A stretch of 64,000 bases of DNA from Antedon mediterranea (taxonomy: Eukaryota > Echinodermata > Crinoidea > Comatulida > Antedonidae): positions 18,326,922-18,390,921 of the forward strand of contig NC_092678.1 in the NCBI RefSeq assembly GCF_964355755.1, read 5' to 3'. The notes under the pieces were generated by a model, which worked only from the letters and a program-made list of their open reading frames with translations, was not told the origin of the DNA and ran no database searches. Both the position numbers and the translations under genes were made by a program. Below, piece after piece: positions 27,901-36,400 of this stretch (its first letter is position 1; every line of letters starts with the position of its first letter).

Positions 27901-29599
27901 TAGCGAACCCAGTCTTTACAGTAAATACAGGGAGTACTATATAATACGTTCGACTATCCTATGATCATGTGTGACAATCTTCAGTTTATACCAGGCTATA
28001 TTTATGTTCAATCTTTTACTTTTGTTTACAATAATGAATAGTAATTCGCCAAAGTAACGAATTAAAATATAGTTATTAATTCCTATTATACACTGTTGCA
28101 GAGTCAGGTTGTTGAATGGTCTGGGTGGTTAGGGTGTTCTAAAGGGATAGTTTTCTGGGTGGTAATTGTCCGGGGGGTAATTGTCCGGGGGGTAATTGTT
28201 CCTAGGGGGTAATTGTCCGGGGGGTAGTTGTCCGGGGGGTAGTTGTCCAGGGGGTAGTTGTCCAGGGGGTAGTTGTCCTAAGGGGGTTTTTGTCCTAAGG
28301 TTGTAGTTGTCCGGGGGGTATTTGTCCGGGGGATAGTTGTCCTAAAGGGGTAGTTGTCCTAAGGGGGTAGTGGTCCAGGTGGTGGTTGTCCGGGGGGTAG
28401 TTGTCCGGGGGGTAAATGTCCAGGGGGTGAATATCCGGATACGGTCACAAACAACCCAGAAAAAAAATAGTTTTGAAATAAAGATTATCAGTTGATACTA
28501 TATGAATGCCTTTTTGGTTAATCTTAAATTAAAAGCTTAAATTTGGAAGTAAAGTTTATTTTTTTACCAACATCAACTATCTATTAAAAGGAGACAATTT
28601 TTTATTTTAATTACTTTTTTCTCACAGCCTGTCCCACGTGTGAAGATTTTGAGGGATTAAAGGACACATTAGCTGATATGCAAGCATTTATTAAGAGTTT
28701 AGAACAAGTCGTACTTGATCAAAAGACAAAGAATGTACAACTAGAAAACCGGGTATATATCATTTTTTGTTTGAATTTAACACAAAGTAAGTTTGTATTA
28801 TGTACAGTCAACTCTCCCAATGTAGAAACCGGAAACTCTTTCAAAACCAGACTTTTCTTGAGGTCCAACAGGTCCCAAATTAATTTTTGCCATAAAAACC
28901 ACATTCCGAATACCAGACTTTCCTGAAAACCGAACATATTGCCGCAGCCCAAGGTTGTCTGGTATTGGGAGAGTATTCAAGAGCCTGGTCTAAACTTGAC
29001 CACCAATACTGTGTTTGCCAACCTGTGGTGCCAGGTCTTTGAATCTTTAAAACTGCCATCTCTGCTAGTGGAGACTGTCATCATCTGTAGGATCACATAA
29101 TTACAAGGACTATTATTTGAGTCGCTGAGGTAAAAAAAAACCGGCAAACTGGTTTGTCAAGAGTTCCATAGCCTAGCTTCTTCAAACTGCAGTTTGTTAA
29201 AGATGTCAACAGGTTTACACTGGAAATCTTTGAATATTTTAAAGGGAAAATGTGATTGTTGAATATGACTATAAGCTCATATGGAAAAGATTTGCGATCA
29301 GACTTGAACATACTATGAAAGCTCAGTGGTCAAATGGTAGGGTGGCGGCATATCAAGCAAAAGAGTATAAATCCAATCATTTTGAAGTTTTTGGTCGATT
29401 ATTCAGTCTTCTTATCCTATTACATTATTAAAACGTAAATTAAAATATATTTCTATTTCGGTTTATTTAGATCAAAGAACTTGAAAATTGGAAAAGTGAA
29501 GTAGCAGAAAACAACGAGCCCTCAGTTGACCTTCCACAGATCATTGACCGACCAGTGAATATACCAAAATCGATAGATTCCAGAACGGAGAATGTATGA
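10311..29599 (+). CDS. Secreted CUB-CUB-EGF(20)-coiled-coil protein, 5' incomplete
   Basis: Twenty-six coding exons splice in consistent phase into 1172 residues plus a stop (3520 nt; the first base completes a codon from a missing start exon). Order: hydrophobic end of a signal peptide ([14 protein letters not shown]), CUB1 (residues about 20-130 of the fragment), CUB2 (131-247), twenty EGF-like domains (248-1088), then a CQPCPTC hinge, a heptad-like helix (about 1094-1135) and a polar tail. There is no transmembrane segment, so a secreted matrix or multimeric adhesion protein is likely. EGF modules with D-I/V-D/N-E-C starts bind calcium and stiffen such chains. The CxxC hinge before a coiled coil recalls matrilins and thrombospondins, where it links subunits; here that is inference. 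SCUBE (EGFs then CUB) and cubilin (EGFs before CUBs) have different orders. No orthologue is recognised by name. Confidence 0.9.
13196..19042 (+). CDS. Gene 1 exons 5-12: eight one-exon EGF domains
   Basis: Exons: 13196-13327, 13544-13663, 13967-14089, 14601-14732, 15589-15708, 16079-16204, 18227-18349, 18899-19042. Each is symmetrical (phase 1-1) and encodes one six-cysteine EGF module, so whole domains could be gained or lost by exon shuffling. Exons 5, 8 and 11 are a distinct type (EPSPC or EPSVC start, NGGC, longer middle loop). Exons 6, 7, 9, 10 and 12 are calcium-binding type (DIDEC, DVNEC, DFDEC, DINEC). Several have the N-x-x-G-S-Y/F-x-C-x-C hydroxylation-type motif, for example [12 protein letters not shown]. 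Exon 12 has a longer first loop ([13 protein letters not shown]). Confidence 0.9.
13388..13490. mobile_element. MITE family A copy 1 (TGTCTACAC ends)
   Basis: Starts CTCTGTCTACACTCAAAC and contains the family body (GTGATGTGCCCAAATATGG, then ATGATGTCATCAT and a CATATATGGGC segment). It ends in a degraded GAGTTTGACAGAGTTT. It lies in the intron between exons 5 and 6 of gene 1. Confidence 0.7.
14465..14502. repeat. Imperfect ATC microsatellite
   Basis: A short run of CATCAT/CATCGT triplets in the intron before exon 8 of gene 1. Confidence 0.6.
14880..15189 (-). mobile_element. tRNA-derived SINE, family B copy 1
   Basis: On the minus strand the head begins near 15189 with an A-box-like TTGGCCAAGCGATTAAGACAG and a B-box-like GGGTTCGAGCCTCACTC, resembling a class II (Leu/Ser type) tRNA. 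It is followed by a body shared with the copies at 19098, 59786 and 62765 (AACCTAGTACATCTTTCGAG and others). Confidence 0.75.
15730..15842. mobile_element. MITE family A copy 2
   Basis: Terminal inverted repeats GTCTACACTATCAAACT (left) and AGTTTGATAGTGTAGAC (right) enclose a short body with the ACCATCTTTGGGCAC segment. It lies 20 bases after exon 9 of gene 1. Confidence 0.85.
16300..16382. mobile_element. MITE family A fragment
   Basis: Contains two copies of the internal AATATGGTAGTGATAT motif and ATGACATCATGATG, but the terminal repeats are degraded. Confidence 0.5.
17020..17300. repeat. Minisatellite with a ~22-24 bp unit
   Basis: About ten diverged copies of a unit like CACCAGCACCTGAGCTCCCACT in the intron between exons 10 and 11 of gene 1. 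Confidence 0.8.
17920..18090. mobile_element. MITE with GGCCAATTTACACAG ends
   Basis: Left end AAAGGCCAATTTACACAGA; right end read in reverse is AAAGGCCAATTTACACAGA, a perfect 19-bp inverted repeat. The body contains a second inverted pair (ATAGAATCTATG / ACATAGATTCTAT). A fragment of the same end (GTGTAAATTGGCCTA) occurs at 44309. Confidence 0.85.
18633..18842. repeat. Imperfect minisatellite (CACCAAGTGTACAC-like)
   Basis: Diverged tandem copies of a short unit such as GCACCAAGTGTACACCT and GCACCAATTGCA, ending about 55 bases before exon 12 of gene 1. The open frames on both strands here are repeat artefacts. Confidence 0.75.
19098..19372 (-). mobile_element. tRNA-derived SINE, family B copy 2
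   Basis: The minus-strand head near 19366 reads GAGTGAGCGGCCAAGCAGTT, with the B-box GGGTTCGAGGCTCACTCG. The body matches the other family B copies, with TACACTGGACCTATGATTTA on the + strand. Confidence 0.75.
19904..24002 (+). CDS. Gene 1 exons 13-18: EGF domains 9-15, split across exons
   Basis: Exons: 19904-20084, 21201-21454, 21885-22023, 22504-22682, 23541-23607, 23944-24002. Here the exon borders fall inside modules, between the third and fourth cysteines, unlike the one-exon modules upstream. Exon 13 holds EGF9 and the first half of EGF10; exon 14 finishes EGF10, carries EGF11 and starts EGF12; exons 15 and 16 continue through EGF14; exons 17 and 18 make EGF15. The 5' splice site of exon 16 is copied in tandem downstream. 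Confidence 0.88.
20469..20528. repeat. Direct duplication of a ~33-bp segment
   Basis: GTCCTTAATATAGATAACGC followed by AAATATTT occurs twice in immediate succession in the intron between exons 13 and 14 of gene 1. Confidence 0.8.
20735..21026 (-). mobile_element. tRNA-derived SINE with a CACCCAGGTG core
   Basis: Read on the minus strand, the head at 21026 has an A box (GTGGTGCAGTGGTTAGAGC) and a B box (GGTTCAAGCCCC). The body includes TCCTTGAGCAAGATTCTTTA and CTCTCCACCCAGGTGATAG then AAATGGGTACC, a core also seen in the SINEs at 47582 and 61837. The head is tRNA-like, but the arms do not pair as a functional tRNA. Confidence 0.8.
22664..22960. repeat. 93-bp tandem repeat carrying the exon 16 donor site
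   Basis: The last 19 bases of exon 16 of gene 1 (CAATGGCTTCATTGTCAAG) and the first ~74 bases of its intron are repeated head to tail with starts at 22664, 22757, 22850 and a decayed fourth at 22942. The GTAGGT donor appears at 22683, 22776 and 22868. Confidence 0.9.
23305..23520. repeat. Dispersed repeat with GACTCTACAGCTCAC motif, copy 1
   Basis: CAACGCGACTCTACAGCTCA, TCGGTCGGTTGGTTGG and GAGCACGCGACTGCAG also occur, in the same order, near 25190-25290. The family was not identified. Confidence 0.6.
24472..26682 (+). CDS. Gene 1 exons 19-24: EGF domains 16-20
   Basis: Exons: 24472-24658, 24950-25008, 25430-25558, 25645-25714, 26217-26292, 26580-26682. The intron after exon 19 starts with GC (24659-24660, GCAAGT). 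Only this choice restores the frame across G-G-H-R-C-E-C. EGF18 (exon 21) has an unusual ACC-C start ([18 protein letters not shown]) and an extra cysteine near its end (NCTCLD), so its disulfide pattern may differ. EGF19 is split by exons 22-23 and EGF20 by exons 23-24. Confidence 0.88.
24659..24949 (+). other. GC-AG intron in gene 1
   Basis: The intron begins GCAAGT and ends TTGTATTGCAG. The frame is restored only with this border (GGA GG | G CAT CGA TGT). An alternative GT two codons downstream shifts the frame and breaks the EGF motif. Confidence 0.85.
25190..25295. repeat. Dispersed repeat with GACTCTACAGCTCAC motif, copy 2
   Basis: Shares CAACGTGACTCTACAGCTCA, TGTCGGTCGGTCAG and GAGCACGCGACTGCAG with 23305-23520. 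It is shorter than copy 1. Confidence 0.6.
25840..26110. repeat. Minisatellite with a ~20-bp unit
   Basis: About twelve diverged copies of AACTTGTTCCAACCAGTCTA in the intron between exons 22 and 23 of gene 1. Confidence 0.85.
26383..26525 (+). mobile_element. tRNA-derived SINE, family C copy 1
   Basis: The head reads GTTGTGGCTTTGTGGTTATG with the B box GGGTTCAAGTCC. The following GTCACATGTCAGGATTTTTT matches the copy at 44985-45166 (GTCATATGTCAGATTTTTTT). Confidence 0.65.
26758..28438. mobile_element. Foldback element F, copy 1 (in gene 1 intron 24)
   Basis: The left arm (26758-27030) is a tandem array of units like ACTACCCCCCGGACA. The right arm (28150-28438) is the same array inverted (TGTCCGGGGGGTAGT). 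Between them lies a second structure: a perfect 39-bp inverted repeat (27071-27109 and 27450-27488, containing GTTTCGAAACTAGAG) around ~14 copies of a GGTCTCCCTTTTCGTATA unit. Then comes ~600 bp of unique sequence. No transposase is encoded. A near-identical copy lies at 53508. Flanking GTCAC(T/A)AAC on both sides looks like a target-site duplication. Confidence 0.85.
28628..29599 (+). CDS. Gene 1 exons 25-26: hinge, coiled coil, tail and stop
   Basis: Exons 28628-28752 and 29471-29599, separated by an intron with a Tc1/mariner-type MITE. The peptide begins [18 protein letters not shown] and continues as a heptad-like helix through [18 protein letters not shown], then a proline-containing tail ending SRTENV and TGA at 29597-29599. 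A possible alternative end uses the GT at 29594 as donor and the acceptor before 30702, adding DRGNVSVNK and a stop at 30731 in the same frame. Confidence 0.8.
28803..28974. mobile_element. Tc1/mariner-type MITE, family D copy 1
   Basis: Begins TACAGTCAACTCTCCCAA and ends GGTATTGGGAGAGT, inverted. The CAGTCAACT end and flanking TA match the copies at 47448 and 63383. The final GACTGTA of this copy is missing. Confidence 0.7.
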
Positions 29600-29657
29600 A
29601 TCGGCAATTATGCAAATGATGCAATTATGTATATAGTAATATTTGAATACTATTAGA

Positions 29658-29753
29658 GTACTGTAAAATCTCAAAAAGATGGGCTTCTTTTTTTTTAAAA
29701 GAGTCCTAGAAAATGAAGAAGCCCATGGGCTTCTTTTCGAGGTTTTATGGTAT
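29658..29753. mobile_element. Short MITE/foldback with AAGAAGCCCAT
   Basis: The left end TACTGTAAAATCTCAAAAAG and the right end in reverse TACCATAAAACCTCGAAAAG are inverted repeats. The centre has AGAAGCCCATGGGCTTCT, a perfect palindrome. Confidence 0.7.
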
Positions 29754-30507
29754 GTAAAGAGGATGTAAATTTGTGAATATAATTATTATAAGTTAATAGG
29801 TGTTGCAGGGAGAAGGAAATGAAGTCTTTGTACGTTTAAATGAGTGTAAGGGAAAGAAGAACGGCAAATTATCAACTTGAGGTGATTAGGATAGCAAAAT
29901 CGCATGTAAAGATGCAGCTAAAATGAACTCGAAAAATTTGATTTGGTTTTAATAAATTATGTTTGAAATTTCTCTTTGGATATATCATGAAAGTCAATTT
30001 ACTTTTTGTGCTAAGTTTCCACTACTAGCATCAGCAGCATTGTTCACGCGAGTGACGTGTTGATTGTTTACCATCACTCAGTCCGTCTTGGTGTAGCATC
30101 ACCACTTGTTCTTGTGTGAGCTTTTCGCTGGTGTCCCCCTATAGTTGTGTTCTGGGTGCAACTAAAACTAAATACATTATGAACTATTACTTTTGCGAGT
30201 TCAAAAATTGCCGGATCCACTCCTGAAAGGAGAGGAAGGCATTCAACAATAACGCAAGGATGTAAGCGTAACGTAAAAGAGTGACCAATCATCCTGATAA
30301 TAGAGAGCCTTTGGTTTGCGACAACCGGGGAACTAGGAATGTTAATCAAGTGTGCACGTGTAGGAACATTGGGATGTGCTGCCTCACTGGTTTCCTCTAA
30401 GAAGTCTTTGCTAAATTCTAATCCACAAAGCAACCACACAATTTGTAGTTCCTAGGTATAGTAACAAATCAAAAGGTCCCTGGCTAAGAGCCTGTTATGA
30501 ATTTTTT

Positions 30508-30671
30508 AAGCTATGTCTACACTATCAAACTAGTTTGACACATACAGTGTGATGTGCCCAAATATGGTAGTGATATTCCCAAATATGGTAGTGATATGAC
30601 ATCATCATGCCCATATATGTGCACATCACATTTTTTTTGTAACATAAAGTTTGATTTAGACAGAGCTTTAA
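30508..30671. mobile_element. MITE family A copy 3
   Basis: Left end AAGCTATGTCTACACTATCA; right end AAGTTTGATTTAGACAGAGC. The body has two copies of the internal AAATATGGTAGTGATAT motif, then ATGACATCATCATGCCCATA. Confidence 0.85.
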
Positions 30672-31920
30672 ATATCTACTTTTTTTTAAACATTTTTTTA
30701 GGATAGAGGCAATGTCAGTGTAAACAAGTGATGTGTAATGTGAAAAGATAGGATTATGAAATTTGTTTTGATGAATTAGTTTTAGTTTGTGTAAATTATG
30801 TTCAAATTCATTCTGATTGAGGTACTGAATGCGTGACCTTTCATTTCTACCTCAAAACTGTCTTCAAATAATTATGTTCAAACTCTGCGAAACTGTCTTT
30901 TAAATATTTAATGAAATTCATCAAACATTGAATATTTTTTTTTAATTTCAGGAATTTCACGCAGCTTAAAGTGAATGTAGCTTTTTTTAGACATTTTATT
31001 TTTTATGCTAAAAAACATCCTTTGTTTTAAATTGTACATCTAAATAAAAGCATGATAATATATGTAATAATTTTAGCTTATAAATGTGTAGAAATGTAGA
31101 AAAATAAATAATATGTTTGAGGTGATGTTTGTGTATGATATTAGAATTTTGTAAAACACTAAAACTAAAAAATGTATAAATTGTTCATATACAAACTATT
31201 ACTATATTAATACTGTATACGCATTCTTGTCAGGATGATAATTTTATGTAAGCATTTTAAGAATAAAATTTATTTTGTTCTATAGAATAATCTTTTAGGG
31301 ATTTAAATGTTAGAAATTATCTTAATAATTGAATTTTATTTTCAAGTCAAGTATCATTTATTATCATTTGTTTTAAGAAAAAAAATAGAAATTTTGTTTT
31401 CTCTGTTGGCGGAGCACAATATCCAACGGACACAACACGATATACATATTTTTATATAATAAACAAATGAAATAAGAATTTATTTTTTTTTAAAGTAAAT
31501 ACTGTATGTCCATTGTATTTTTTTATATATGTTAACTAAAATGCCAATGTTTTCATTTCATTTATTTATTTCACTTTACAAATATATTAATATAAAGTGG
31601 AGGAGCCTAAAAGAAAGCAAAGCTTGTGGTGAATGGCTCCTCAAAACAAAAAAATAAAATATAAATAATATAATTCAAATAGAAACTCCAAAAAACAACA
31701 ATTTAACTAATCTTTTCTCTAACACATAAATTTAACATGTTTAAAACTAAAAAACAAGTAAAAAATAGATTATATGAATTATTTAAGAAATATCCAAATA
31801 TGTAAATAATAAAAGAACCTTCAACCAATAATAGTTTAAATTGACGTTTAAATAAAGCAGAATTATGAGATTTTTTAATGTATGAATTATTATTTAAAAT
31901 TGTCAATTTATATGGATAAT

Positions 31921-32077
31921 ACCTGGTTCACACTAGAGACGCAATGCAAGGATGTAAGCACAATGTAAGTAAATCGACCAATCACAAGCGATGGATCATC
32001 TGAACTGTCGCTTGTGATTGGTCAATTCACTTGCATTGGGTCTATGTCCTTGTATTGCATCCTAGTGTGAACCAGGT
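31921..32077. mobile_element. Foldback MITE, family E copy 1
   Basis: An almost complete palindrome. The left arm ACCTGGTTCACACTAGAGAC runs to ACCAATCACAAGCGA, and the right arm is its inverse, ending CTAGTGTGAACCAGGT. Arms are about 70 bp with a small centre. Related copies lie at 32255 and 46498. Confidence 0.85.
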
Positions 32078-32254
32078 TTATTAGACTCCATTTATTCATT
32101 TTAATTGTAGATGCTATTAAGCTCTGTTTCTTGAAATCAGTGTTCTTAGGTCCTTCACTATACAACACTCTAACACAGATCATTTTTAATTGACAGCATC
32201 TAAATCAATGTGCTTAATATAGGTGCCATGTGACCCTTGTTTTCACTCTTAATA

Positions 32255-32411
32255 CTTAGTTCTCACTAGATGCAACACAGGGACGTAGACATAATGCAAC
32301 TTGAGTTTACCAATGAAAAGTGAAAATGGGAATAATCCATATATGTAATTGGTCAAATCACTTGCGTTGTGTTTACATCTTTGCGTTGCGTCCCAGTGCT
32401 AACCAAGCTTT
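32255..32411. mobile_element. Foldback MITE, family E copy 2
   Basis: Starts CTTAGTTCTCACTAGATGCA and ends GCGTCCCAGTGCTAACCAAG. The body has the family ACCAAT / ATTGGTC pair. More diverged than copy 1. Confidence 0.75.
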
Positions 32412-32527
32412 AGAAACATTTTGGTGTTTTTTTGTACAACATGGTAATGATTGCAAATTCTGATACACATGTTATTTATTATACTGTACGTGCCTACAAA
32501 GTTGATAAAAAGTAACTGTAATTTAAA

Positions 32528-32597
32528 GCCCGGGATTCTCATCAGATCACCGAAGTTAAGCAGCATTGGACCTGGTTAGAGCTTGGATGGAAGATCA
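32528..32597 (+). pseudogene. Truncated 5S rRNA-like sequence
   Basis: About 70 bases match the central and 3' half of animal 5S rRNA: GATCACCGAAGTTAAGCAGC, then TTGGACCTGGTTAGAGCTTG and GATGGAAGATC. This covers the internal control region (A box, intermediate element, C box). The first ~45 and last ~30 bases of a 5S gene are absent, so it is not functional. It may be a retroposed 5S fragment or the head of a 5S-derived (SINE3-like) SINE. CACCGAAGT-AAGCAGCAT recalls echinoderm 5S. Confidence 0.7.
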
Positions 32598-33448
32598 TAA
32601 AACTAATTGACATTGTTGTTCTTGACAGACATTGACCATAGTAATAATAAATAGAAAATTGCTAGGAATTATTTTTAAAGCTAGAATCTATTGTTTTTTT
32701 TTTGAAGATTTGTTTTATTTTTATGCACATGCTACTATTTTATACTTTAAAAGGAGTGGTGCAGACAGTTATAATAAATGTTGAACTTGAATATAATATT
32801 TTGAATTATTTTGTGTCATTTGTGTGTGTGCCCATAGATACTGTAAATAGTAATTTGAAATGTTGCCCAAATACTTTTTAGACGTTAGTGTTTGTAAATT
32901 CTTCTAAATGGAGTACAGTCTGGGATTTTAGCTATTTGGCTAGTAGGCCTAATATGTGACAATTTCGACATTTAAACAAAAAACAGAATAAACTTTTTTT
33001 AAATAAAGCATTTTTAAAGTTAAAATGGATACAATAATTTTTTTCCCACATACATAAGATCCATACATTTACAATTTTTTTTTATTTATCGGACAAAAAA
33101 CATGGATTAATAAACTAAACCATTTAAATTTCATTACATTTTAGATAGATTATTTTTAAGATATTTAGTTTCAAAATAATGTTTTCTTTTTCTTTATTTA
33201 AAAAAATATGTATTATGTATTCCTGTCTTGAAATATTTTAGTGAAATTTTAATTTTGAATAATATTTTACCAAAATAAAAACTAAAATTTTATGCAATAG
33301 TTTAATCTAATTATAGTTCCATGGTTTAATTACACAAATTATATAGATAATATTTCGTATCCTGTCAAAAAACGCAATAAAAAGGCGTGGACTATTTACT
33401 TTATAGAGGGCGCTATATCAAAACACAGAAAGTGTAGAAGTAATAAAG

Positions 33449-36400
33449 ATGGCTCAGTCACTTTCCGACGAAGAGTTTAATCGAATGCAAGTAAGCTACT
33501 ATTTAATATATATTCATGATTATGTCATTTGAAAACATTTAATAAATTGTTGAGTATTTGTTCTACTTTGCTAAGTACAGGGTTCCATAAAAGTTGTTAG
33601 TGTAGGTGTCTACTGAAACGCCTAGGCTAGGCTCTCTCTGTCACTGTCAGTTCGTGTGAGGATGATATTTGTGTGGTTTGTTGAATGAAGGCTGTCTCCA
33701 ATATCTCTCCAGTCCCGGCCTAGGAAAAGGCATCTCTATTATTACCACAGGCTAGGCATTGAATATTACCATATTTTATTGATATTACATTTTGTAAAAT
33801 TTCCATGATACAACTTGGTCAATGACAGTGTCTCAAAGTAGCTTTCACATGCATAATAGGCCTACATGTTGGAGAAATTCTGAGATTTTTTTTTTAGCAA
33901 TCGAATGGTGATGATAATGATGCTATATTTCAAAGATGTGACAGATTCTCAACCATGCCTTTATTAGCAGCCAGAGCCAAAAATATGGTGGCATATATCT
34001 CTAGCCCGGCTTTAATTATTAATAGATTTAACAAAATAATAAATGGCGAACATAATGCATTTGTCAATTGTATGAACCACTATACGACCCCCAAGAGAGG
34101 TGCGTCATTGGTGCGTCATTTACAAATAGTTACTGACGCAGGGGTGCATCAAAAAACCTAGATGGTACGTCACATCAATGAACAAGGTGTGTCAATGTCC
34201 TTCACTTTACCAATACCACCCACCATATCATAAACAACATGGTCACAATGCATCAAAATGGTTGCGTCACCTAAAGGTAAGTCTTTTGACGCACAGGTGC
34301 GTCATGGTATTCATAAGGTATGATGCACATCGGACAAATGGCTAACCTCTCCCATGGGTTGGTCGTATAGTGGGTCATACAATTGACAAGTGCATGAAGC
34401 CCCTCGTATATAAACAAAATCAAATCCTGAATGTGAAACTAGGCTACCATTTTTTTTTTAATTTGGCCATATCAAATCATTTTTAATTTACTCAATCTGT
34501 TTCTCTTTTTATATTCCATGTTTTTTCTTTTCCATTTACAAGACTCAACTGTTGGAGTTGAGAACTACCAACTATCAACAGAGTGATAAAATTAGAAAAT
34601 ATGAAAATGGTAAGTAATGTAATGGTTTGTTATTTTTAAGATTTTGGCAACAATCCACCAAAATCCAATTGGGACTGCACTATAATAAAATAACTATTGC
34701 CATAGACATGTAATCAGAGACTGTCGTATATCCGAGATGGGTGAGAATTCTTCTAAATCTTATCAGAATTTAAATTTGGCAGATTTTTCTGCAATACCAC
34801 TTATTTTTAATAAACCAGAATTTAATTGAATGAATAAATTGTGTGTCAAATTATTAAACCTACTATAGTACTACTATAGTCATTTATAAATTAGTATAAA
34901 ACCAAATGGAAAAACATACACAATCCTTTGAAATAAAATATGTTGGTACTACTTATCATATCAATCAATTTAGTGCAGTTTAAAATCTTTGAGCATTATA
35001 TTATGATGATGTAATGTTTTGTGTGATATTGGAACAAAATTATTAACTTGCCATTCCCTGATAATGTAAATGTGGAGTAATAACCTGTAACTTGCACTTT
35101 GCAGCCTAACTGAGCTGAATTGCGCGCATGTGTGGATGGCACATACAATAACTTTCTTCTCCATTAAGGGTCCCTTCGTATCGAGTGCTGCCCCATTTGT
35201 CTGTCCAAAATGACAAGTGGACCAGTATACCCAATTCTTTCAAAAGATGAACAACTGGGTTCTTTAGATGTGTACACTGGACCTCCAGCTTTTCAAAGCT
35301 GGTTGTCCAGTCTTGTAGGACAAGGACTTAAAACTCCTTGTCCTACAAAACTTGTTCTACCACCAGAACAATGGTTGAATTGTGACTTACCCTTACCCTG
35401 TGCTGATTGTATAGCTATTGTTTGCGATGCATCTGCCTACCATTCCCTGATAATGATGATTTTATTTCTGTTTCAGAACTCTCTACTCTGCGTAACCAAT
35501 CCTCTTCTCATGAAAAAGAAATACAAAAGGCTAATAAGGTACGGTTTTCATAACATGATTTGAAAAGTAATATATAAAATAAAGCAATTTCAATTATTTG
35601 TTGCATGTCTTCTTCTTTTCGACTTCTTTTTTTTTTCTTTTTTTCCCTTTTTTTTTCTTTTTTTTCTTTTCTTCTTCTTTTCTTCTTTTCTTCTTCTTTT
35701 CTTCTTTTCTTCTTTTCTTCATCTTGTTCTTCTTTTCATCTTCTTTTCGTCTTGTTCTTTTTTTTTCTTCTTCTTCTTTTCATCTTGTTCTTTTTTTCTT
35801 CTTTTCCTCTTCTTTTTCTTCTTCCATTTAGGAGCAAACTTTATTTTTGAGGACTACTACTTCACTGGTTCTAGCTTTTACAGTGTTTATGCATATGGTC
35901 TTTGGATCATTACGCTAAAAATACTATCAATTGATTTGTATTTAGATAAATAAATATTTATGACTCGAGTTGAATGAAGAGTGATTTGTTATCATCTTTA
36001 TGAAACCGTCTGTAGTGTGCAAATAAAATGTAGAAATATATTTTTATTTATCTATTTTGCTCTGCTTTTGTATTGAACCCTTTTGTTCATGCCTTGCCAG
36101 ATTATTAATATCATTATACATTTTTGTTACAACTATTCTTTAACTTTTTCAGATCATTTCTAAAAGCAAGAAAGCAAAGGTAGGTACAATATACACAAAC
36201 AAAACAAATTTCTTGTTGTTTCTGCCTCAAAATAAAATATTTATTGTACGAATACTTTCGACCATAGGTCATCATCAGGTACTGATAGAATATTGGTAAA
36301 ACAAGAATACATATAAAAAAGGGGTACACTAGAAAACAAAGGAGTCTATTATGGGCTATATGGGCGTAACAATGAACAAGCAAATAACAAATTGACAAAA

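Larger units (their letters stand above)
29600..33448. other. Spacer between gene 1 and GRIPAP1
   Basis: Contains the gene 1 3' UTR (AATAAA motifs near 29950, 31043, 31106 and 31261), MITEs at 30508, 31921 and 32255, and the 5S-like fragment. An acceptor-like TTTTTTAG before 30702 and a TTTCAG before 30952 could define 3' alternative exons of gene 1. The last ~100 bases before 33449 would be the GRIPAP1 5' UTR and promoter; no TATA box at a typical distance is evident. Confidence 0.5.

Noticed and set aside
30074-30439. 121-codon minus-strand frame of mixed composition
   Set aside because: It overlaps a segment similar to family E MITEs (ACGCAAGGATGTAAGCG) and has no clear splice sites or recognised domain; it is left as an unexplained chance frame.
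35210-35563. 117-codon frame from an ATG with a mixed composition
   Set aside because: It overlaps SINE family B-like sequence and runs into GRIPAP1 exon 3 in a different frame from that gene; I keep it as a repeat.
35598-35850. Two Phe/Ser-rich open frames resembling membrane segments
   Set aside because: Direct translation of a T/C tract.
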